In this document: positions 1-5,000 of the stretch, one piece after another
How the letters are laid out: every line of letters starts with the position of its first letter
How positions within the stretch are numbered: the first letter of the stretch is position 1
Origin: Flavobacteriales bacterium UBA1531
GTDB taxonomy: Bacteria > Bacteroidota > Bacteroidia > Flavobacteriales_D > Sanyastnellaceae
Length of the DNA: 5,660 nt
Assembly: GCA_002323795.1 (NCBI GenBank)
Contig: DCPZ01000022.1
Coordinates: 36,509-42,168 of the forward strand
Reading direction: 5' to 3'
Program-made: the position numbers and the translations under genes
Notes under the pieces: model-generated
The model's database searches: none
What the model was told of the DNA's origin: nothing
The model's input: only the letters and a program-made list of their open reading frames with translations

Positions 1-1736
1 GGACGCATTGCAAGGAGAATGGCATCGGCGCTTTCCGCTATCTCATGAATCAATCTTCCTCGTCCCTCCAGCATGAGAAGAACAACGGGTTTGCCTGTTT
101 TCAATGCAGCTTGAGCAAGCTTTATTTGTTCAGCTGGCAATGTCAAATCGTCAATGACACCCGGTGTTTCAGCATAAGCGTCCTCGCCTAAGCAAAGGAC
201 AATGACATCACAATCTCTTGCTGCTTTAGCAAAGTCGATTTTGTAATGATCAGAGCTACCGAAGGCTTGCTCCACCGGACATGCAATTCGGTTTTCCCCA
301 AATTCTTCTCGCAGTCCTTGAACGACCGTTTCTGTAGATTCTGGATAAATTGATTCATCTCTGCCTTGCCAAGAATAAGACCATCCGCCATGCAGCGCAG
401 GTTTAGAACAACATGCGGGTCCGGCAACAAAAATGCGCTCATCGTTTTCAAGCGGTAGGGTATTTCCGTGATTTTCAAGAAGAACAATAGACGCATCTGA
501 CACTTCCTTAGCCAGTTTGAAATCATCCTCCAATGACAATGATTGCATGAGGTTCTTCTCCACTTTGGGGTGCTTAAATAGCCCAATTTTTTTCTTCAAT
601 GTCAATATTCGGCGAACACTTTCATCAATCCGGGATACCTGAATTTCATTCGCTTTCACCAAATCAACCAAGTGGTGATAAAAAGAATAGTCGTTTGGGA
701 CCATGCTCATATCCAATCCGGCTTGAATGGACATTTTCACAGCCTCGCGCGCATTTCGGGCAACCTTATGCCTCGTGTGCAAACGAATGACGTCCTCCCA
801 GTCCGAAACAATCATACCCTCGAATCCCATTTTGTCTCTCAGCAATTCTGTCAAATGGTAACGACTGCTATGAATGGGAAGACCATTTACAGAAGCAGAA
901 TTGACCATGACGGTAGAAGCACCCGCATCGACCCCAGCCTGAAAGGATGCTATGTGTTGTTCCCAAAGTTCCAAGTTAGAAATGTAAGCTTCCGTGCGGT
1001 CTTTGCCACTTGCTGGAACCGAGTAGCCAATGAAGTGTTTGAGGCAAGAGGCGACACCAATACCGGCATCCAATTCCTGGCCTTCATAAGCGCGCACCAC
1101 TTCGCTGCCCATTTGTCCACACAAATAGGCTGATTCACCGAATGTCTCCTCGAATCGCGGCCAAAGGGGTTCTCGTCCCACATCAAAAACAGGATCAAAG
1201 TTCCACCGGATACCAGAAGCTCTTGTGGATTGCGCAGTGAGTTGAGCACTGCGCCTGATTAGCGCTCGATCCCGTGTAGCTGCCATTGCAATATTATGAG
1301 GCATTAGAACTGCATCTTTGATGTACGTGGCACCATGTATCGCATCGATTCCGTACAAGATGGGAATCGAAGGCTCTTCATTCATCGCCAGGTCTTGGAT
1401 GCCATTTATAATTTCATGCCATTCTTCAAATGACTTGGCATATCCATTTGAGTTTAAGATGGAGCCAATATGGTAATCATGTATTGCCTCTTTTACTTTC
1501 TCCCACTCCACCTGCTTCCGTTTCCCATCGTGCTGCTGAACTGAATTGGAAAGAAAACCCAAATTCAGCTGTGTCATTTGCCCCACTTTTTGCTCCAGCG
1601 TCAGCTGAGAAATAATAGCCTCGATTTCAGGGTCTAAGTTTCCTAAAGACCCGTTATTGGAATTGCACCCAATTCCATAAAAAGTCAATAAGACCAGACA
1701 GGCCAATTGATTTCGGAGTGTGTTTGTTCTATTCAC
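1..1736 (-). CDS. Glycoside hydrolase family 3 enzyme (beta-glucosidase, BglX-like), putative lipoprotein; 3' end outside window
   Basis: GH3 enzymes remove terminal beta-linked sugars, usually glucose, with retention of configuration. The frame is open from GTG at 1736 to the left edge (578 codons). Family members run to about 750 residues, so the last quarter is missing. The TIM-barrel domain covers about residues 36-385. It shows GIDAIHG (Asp131), DVGREPLWPRFEETFGE (Arg194), CLKHF (Lys233-His234), SGKDRT and GMIVSDW, whose Asp312 is the expected nucleophile. The second alpha/beta domain starts near residue 415 (ASIVLLEN) and has LHGGWSYSWQGR. Glu523 in GEDAYAETPG aligns, from memory, with the acid/base Glu of barley exoglucanase ExoI. 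All catalytic positions look intact. The GTG start gives a lipoprotein-type leader ending at Cys24. An in-frame ATG at 1805 would add 23 codons but lies in a hairpin loop. The exact substrate cannot be told from sequence. Confidence 0.96.
   Translation of the reverse strand, partial: MNRTNTLRNQLACLVLLTFYGIGCNSNNGSLGNLDPEIEAIISQLTLEQKVGQMTQLNLGFLSNSVQQHDGKRKQVEWEKVKEAIHDYHIGSILNSNGYAKSFEEWHEIINGIQDLAMNEEPSIPILYGIDAIHGATYIKDAVLMPHNIAMAATRDRALIRRSAQLTAQSTRASGIRWNFDPVFDVGREPLWPRFEETFGESAYLCGQMGSEVVRAYEGQELDAGIGVASCLKHFIGYSVPASGKDRTEAYISNLELWEQHIASFQAGVDAGASTVMVNSASVNGLPIHSSRYHLTELLRDKMGFEGMIVSDWEDVIRLHTRHKVARNAREAVKMSIQAGLDMSMVPNDYSFYHHLVDLVKANEIQVSRIDESVRRILTLKKKIGLFKHPKVEKNLMQSLSLEDDFKLAKEVSDASIVLLENHGNTLPLENDERIFVAGPACCSKPALHGGWSYSWQGRDESIYPESTETVVQGLREEFGENRIACPVEQAFGSSDHYKIDFAKAARDCDVIVLCLGEDAYAETPGVIDDLTLPAEQIKLAQAALKTGKPVVLLMLEGRGRLIHEIAESADAILLAMR
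1665..1736 (-). other. Lipoprotein signal peptide of the GH3 enzyme
   Basis: Codons 1-24 read MNRTNTLRNQ, then a hydrophobic core LACLVLLTFY, then GIGC. The basic N-region (two Arg), the core and a Cys preceded by Gly fit a signal peptidase II leader with Cys24 as the lipidated residue. Gly at -3 is atypical, since Leu is usual, so the lipobox is imperfect. The next residues, NSNNGS, carry no acidic cluster. In the lipoprotein export signals described for some Bacteroidota, acidic residues just after the Cys favour surface exposure. I therefore infer a periplasm-facing lipoprotein. Confidence 0.65.
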
Positions 1737-1742
1737 GGACAA

Positions 1743-1750
1743 CAAGTATA
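1743..1750 (-). promoter_or_regulatory. Possible -7/-10 element for the GH3 gene
   Basis: The minus strand reads TATACTTG, one mismatch from the Bacteroidota -7 consensus TAnnTTTG. Transcription from it would begin at about 1735-1738, on the GTG start codon itself, giving a leaderless or nearly leaderless mRNA. No TTTG lies at the usual 19-21 base spacing; the nearest upstream TTTG (complement of 1764-1767) is only 13 bases away. This is a weak prediction. Confidence 0.2.
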
Positions 1751-1788
1751 ATGCAACTTGTATCAAACAGAAGCAAGGAGAAAAACCA

Positions 1789-1824
1789 AAAACGGGAGAC
1801 TGCATCGCTGCAATCTCCCGTTTT
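1789..1824 (-). terminator. Strong hairpin with T-tracts, intrinsic-terminator-like on the minus strand
   Basis: AAAACGGGAGA (1789-1799) pairs perfectly with TCTCCCGTTTT (1814-1824). After one C/A mismatch the stem continues with TGCA (1801-1804) and TGCA (1809-1812) around a 4-base loop. On the minus strand the stem is followed by a T run, GG, and five more Ts (down to 1781), the classic shape of a rho-independent terminator. On the plus strand only the four Ts that belong to the stem follow. It lies between two divergent gene starts, where no known gene ends. It could be an attenuator in a longer GH3 leader, the 3' end of a small RNA, or a barrier to antisense transcription. Confidence 0.6.
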
Positions 1825-1830
1825 GCAGCC

Positions 1831-1853
1831 GCAGCGGGACAGCCACCCACCGC
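1831..1853 (-). other. GC-rich hairpin favouring minus-strand RNA
   Basis: On the minus strand GCGGTGGG and CCCGCTGC form an 8-base stem around the loop TGGCTGT. Two of the pairs are G-U. In plus-strand RNA those two would be A-C mismatches, so the structure is stable mainly if the minus strand is transcribed. It lies seven bases from the terminator-like hairpin, so the two could fold in one short transcript. Confidence 0.3.
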
Positions 1854-1966
1854 AAACCGACCTCGTTGGTTTTCAAAACGTACTTTTTATGGGAAGGAAA
1901 TAGACTTACATGTCAGTCAAAACATCATTCATCGTGCATTTAACGTTTTTATCACTACATTGCTCT

Positions 1967-2032
1967 ATGGCCAAATCACTGTTTTTGAGCATTTTACTGC
2001 TTCCTCTAATCCCCACAACAACATTTTCACAG
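1967..2032 (+). other. Signal peptide of the large secreted protein
   Basis: Codons 1-22 read MAKS, then a hydrophobic core LFLSILLLPLIP, then TTTFSQ. Cleavage after Ser21 (T-F-S) is likely, leaving Gln at the mature N-terminus, a common pattern in Bacteroidota. There is no Cys near the cleavage site, so this is not a lipoprotein leader. Starting at 1910 instead would put 19 residues, including a second hydrophobic stretch, ahead of the core. Confidence 0.8.
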
Positions 2033-5000
2033 GTCCAAGATGCTTGTGAACCGGGATATTTTCAAGCCGTTGACGACTACTTCGAAATAGAACTCGATCA
2101 AGCAGCTAATGCATCATTCAATGTCATCGATAATGACTTTATCGCTGCGGATTACTGGGAGCTAATTGCAGCGGACCTACCTCCCTGCATATCCCTTGAC
2201 CTCATCAATGGAACCGTCGAAATCAATTCATCCTCGCCTACAGGGGATGGATCAAGCCTCGACTGTTGTGGTGAGCACTACTTCTCGTACACACTGATTG
2301 GTGAAAACAACATAATGTGCAGTGCCGAAGTGACAATCATTATTTCATGTGAAGAAGAATCAAAATCAGATTGCAGCGTCATCGACTTATCGGATACGGC
2401 TCAGGCTGATCCAGATGGTTCCGGAGACAATGATTCGGGTTGTGTGCCTGTATGCGGAGGAGCCTTAACCACCGTTACGTACATATTAGACACAACAGCG
2501 GGTTACAACTATTCTGTTATTGGCGGTTCAATTCAGCCTATTCCCAACCAGAACGAAATTTTAGTTTTGTGGGATCCCTATGCTGGGAGTGGCACCGTGA
2601 TATTGGAATTCACCAATGATGCTGGAACACAAACGATTGTGCAATGCGTGGACATTCTGGAGCCCCCGAAGGCGATTATTGACGTGAACTCACCAGCATG
2701 CCTCAATTCAGCTGTTCAATTTACCAGTTCTTCAGACCCCAGCTCCGCAGACCACTTTTGGGAATTTGGTGATGGCACAACCTCCACGATGGTGAATCCA
2801 GTGCACACCTATACTTCACCCGGCATTTACGATGTCACCCTTTCCGTCACGGCTCCCGTTTTTAATGATTCTGGAGTGGTTGTTTGTTGCTGCACCGATG
2901 TAGACCTCGTTTCCATGGAAATCATGGACATTGAAGGTCCGGTGATTGAATGCATCTCCACCCTATGTGCAGGAGATAGCGCCTGCTATTCAACCCCTTC
3001 CGGGTGTCCAGGTGCCCAGTATGCTTGGGAGGCGTATGATAGCCAAGGCAACAGTGTAGCAATTGACGGAAACGGGAGCCCTGAGATATGTGTGGTTTGG
3101 GGCGAAGGTCCCACAGGCACCGTACAATTGTCAATAAACAACTGCCCCGACCTATGCGACATTCCAACGTTCGTCGAGGTGCCCATCGTATCCACACAAT
3201 CACTCGTTGACGGCCCTGATGTCGTATGCGAAAATCAAGTGGAAACGTATTCTGTTCCCAAGTGGATGGATGTTGTGTACGACTGGATGATTTCAGGAGC
3301 GCAATCGTATACCATCAATGACAATGAAGTCACCGTTGTGTGGGGAGGCAGCGGGTACGGTTTGATTGAAGTTTATTACTATAGCCCATTCTTGCAGCAA
3401 GTGGATGGCCACGAATTTCCAGATTGTTCGGGCTTCGGAAACTTGGAAGTCTCCATTTTGCCGGAATTTCAATTCATGGCACCTCCTTCAGGCAGCGCAT
3501 GTGCTGGGGCTTCATCCAATTTTGATGTCAATAGCGACGCGATATGGCTTGTTGATCCATACGCCAACATGTCCTATAATGGCTTATCGTGCACAATTGA
3601 TTGGCCCGGACCAGGGATTTATACAGTTACTGCACACCCCACAGATCCAAGCGCCTTCTGTAACGACATTGTCAGCCATACTGTTGTTGTGACTGAACTT
3701 GAAGTACCGTCCATACAGGGACCGGGCAATGGTTGTGCTGGCCAACCTATGATTTACTTCATCGACAACCCAGCAGGAAATGTATTCTATTCGTGGTATG
3801 CGAATGGCGGAACGGTTCTCAGCAGCTCAGGAACTAGCGCAACAGTGGAGTGGAATGCCGGTGCAACGAACCAAACCATCACCGTGTACGCAAGCCAAAC
3901 GACCAGCCCATATTGTTCGGCTTCGCAATCCAATAGTTTTTCTTTAGACCTACCGCAAACACCGTCCATACAAGGATCCGGAACTGTTTGCGCCAATTCC
4001 ACCAGTGATTACAATGTCGGTCTCACAAACATTCAGCCGGGAGAGACGTTCAGCTGGTCAATCAGCCCGCCAGAAGCGGGAAATATCATCACAGCACAAG
4101 GAGCACCCAACTGCACAGTGCAGTGGGGAGCGGGGGCAGGCAATGCCACCGTTCATGCCACTTCGAACATCTGTAATCTCACAGAATCAGATTCTTTCGC
4201 AGTTGTGGTCAATGGCACATCAACCCCCAGTATCACTCAAGCGGGACTGTATTGTTCTGGAGCGAACCCACTCAATCAACCGATAGTGACTTTGACAGGA
4301 ACCTCCGGGTTTGCCTCATACGAATGGACAGCGCCAAACGGTATATCGAGCAATTCAATCGTTTACACTGTGGGACAGGCTGGAATGCATGAATTGGAAG
4401 TCACCGACACCAATGGTTGTACCGAAATTGCCTATTTCGAGGTGCACGAATGGCCTGGACCTACGGCGTCCATATCCTCGCCTCAACCCAATCCTATTTG
4501 CCTGCCAGCTCAGCAGTCATCCATTGATTTGTTCACGCTGGAAAATCCAAATTGGGAATACAGTTGGAATGGTGGCCCGGCAGGACCGAGCACCTTCAGC
4601 CATGCCATTCAGAATGTACCGGGAACATATACCTACAACGTGCAAGTCACAGATCCTGCCTCAGGTTGCACCGCAAGTGATTCATTTAGTATCGTCGAGG
4701 ACGATTGTCCAGGAGGTCCCGGGGGTGGAACCGGAGTGGGAGGATGCGTACCCTCGGAACCTTTGAGTCTTACGCTAAATCAATCGTGTAATCATGCGGA
4801 AGTTAACATTGGTGCAACGTCATCCTCGAACGCACTCTACAATTTCGGTGACGGATCGCCTTGGACCGGTTCGAATGACCATAATTATAGCACAGCCTCT
4901 TGCTTTGTCATTTCCGTCAGCGCAGGAGTCTCAGATGCCAACGATCCCAATCAAACGTGCGCAATCACAGAAGAGATTGGTGTGTGCATACCGGTCGCAG

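Larger units (their letters stand above)
1780..1867 (-). ncRNA. Candidate small RNA or GH3 leader with attenuator
   Basis: A possible -7 element, TACGTTTTG on the minus strand (complement of 1874-1882), fits TAnnTTTG with one extra T. It would start transcription near 1867. The next ~87 bases hold the GC-rich hairpin and then the terminator-like hairpin with its T runs. Stopping at the terminator would give a small RNA; reading through would give a ~130-base leader ending at the GH3 start (1736). No convincing -33 box was found and no known RNA family was recognised. This is inference from structure and order only. Confidence 0.2.
1737..1966. other. Divergent intergenic region
   Basis: This 230-base gap separates the two chosen start codons and must contain both promoters. 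It holds the two hairpins described separately. For the plus-strand gene, TACTTTTT at 1881-1888 is one base from the Bacteroidota -7 consensus TAnnTTTG and overlaps the minus-strand TACGTTTTG at the shared TA (1881-1882). No matching -33 box was seen for either, so promoter positions remain tentative. Confidence 0.5.

Noticed and set aside
188..586. Minus-strand open frame of 132 codons in another frame, possibly hinting at a GH3 frameshift
   Set aside because: The GH3 frame reads without a break through this stretch, including LHGGWSYSWQGR and GEDAYAETPG, so there is no frameshift.
672..1133. Plus-strand open frame of 153 codons
   Set aside because: It lies antisense to the GH3 gene, whose frame is continuous with all family motifs. 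The translation shows no recognisable domain.
1755..1775. Sigma-70-type -35 box (TTGATA on the minus strand) for the GH3 gene
   Set aside because: The spacing to TATACT is only about 10 bases, too short for a working pair.
1910..1966. Upstream in-frame ATG as the start of the large protein
   Set aside because: It has a weak purine-rich stretch upstream, but it would put 19 extra residues, with a second hydrophobic run, ahead of a complete signal peptide. It remains a real alternative.
1720..2049. Plus-strand open frames of 61-109 codons crossing the intergenic region into the large gene
   Set aside because: They overlap the hairpins and the real start of the large gene in other frames, and show neither a signal peptide nor any known motif.
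2922..3203. Minus-strand open frames within the array
   Set aside because: They are antisense shadows of an intact coding frame, with no motifs and no leader.
2927..4708. The regular ~255-base periodicity as a CRISPR array or tandem DNA repeat
   Set aside because: The periodicity exists at protein-domain level. Apart from one 12-base identity the DNA is not repeated, and the frame is coding throughout.
4311..4766. Plus-strand open frame of 151 codons within the large gene
   Set aside because: It is out of frame with the domain array. Its Arg- and Pro-rich translation is a shadow of the array's codon use.
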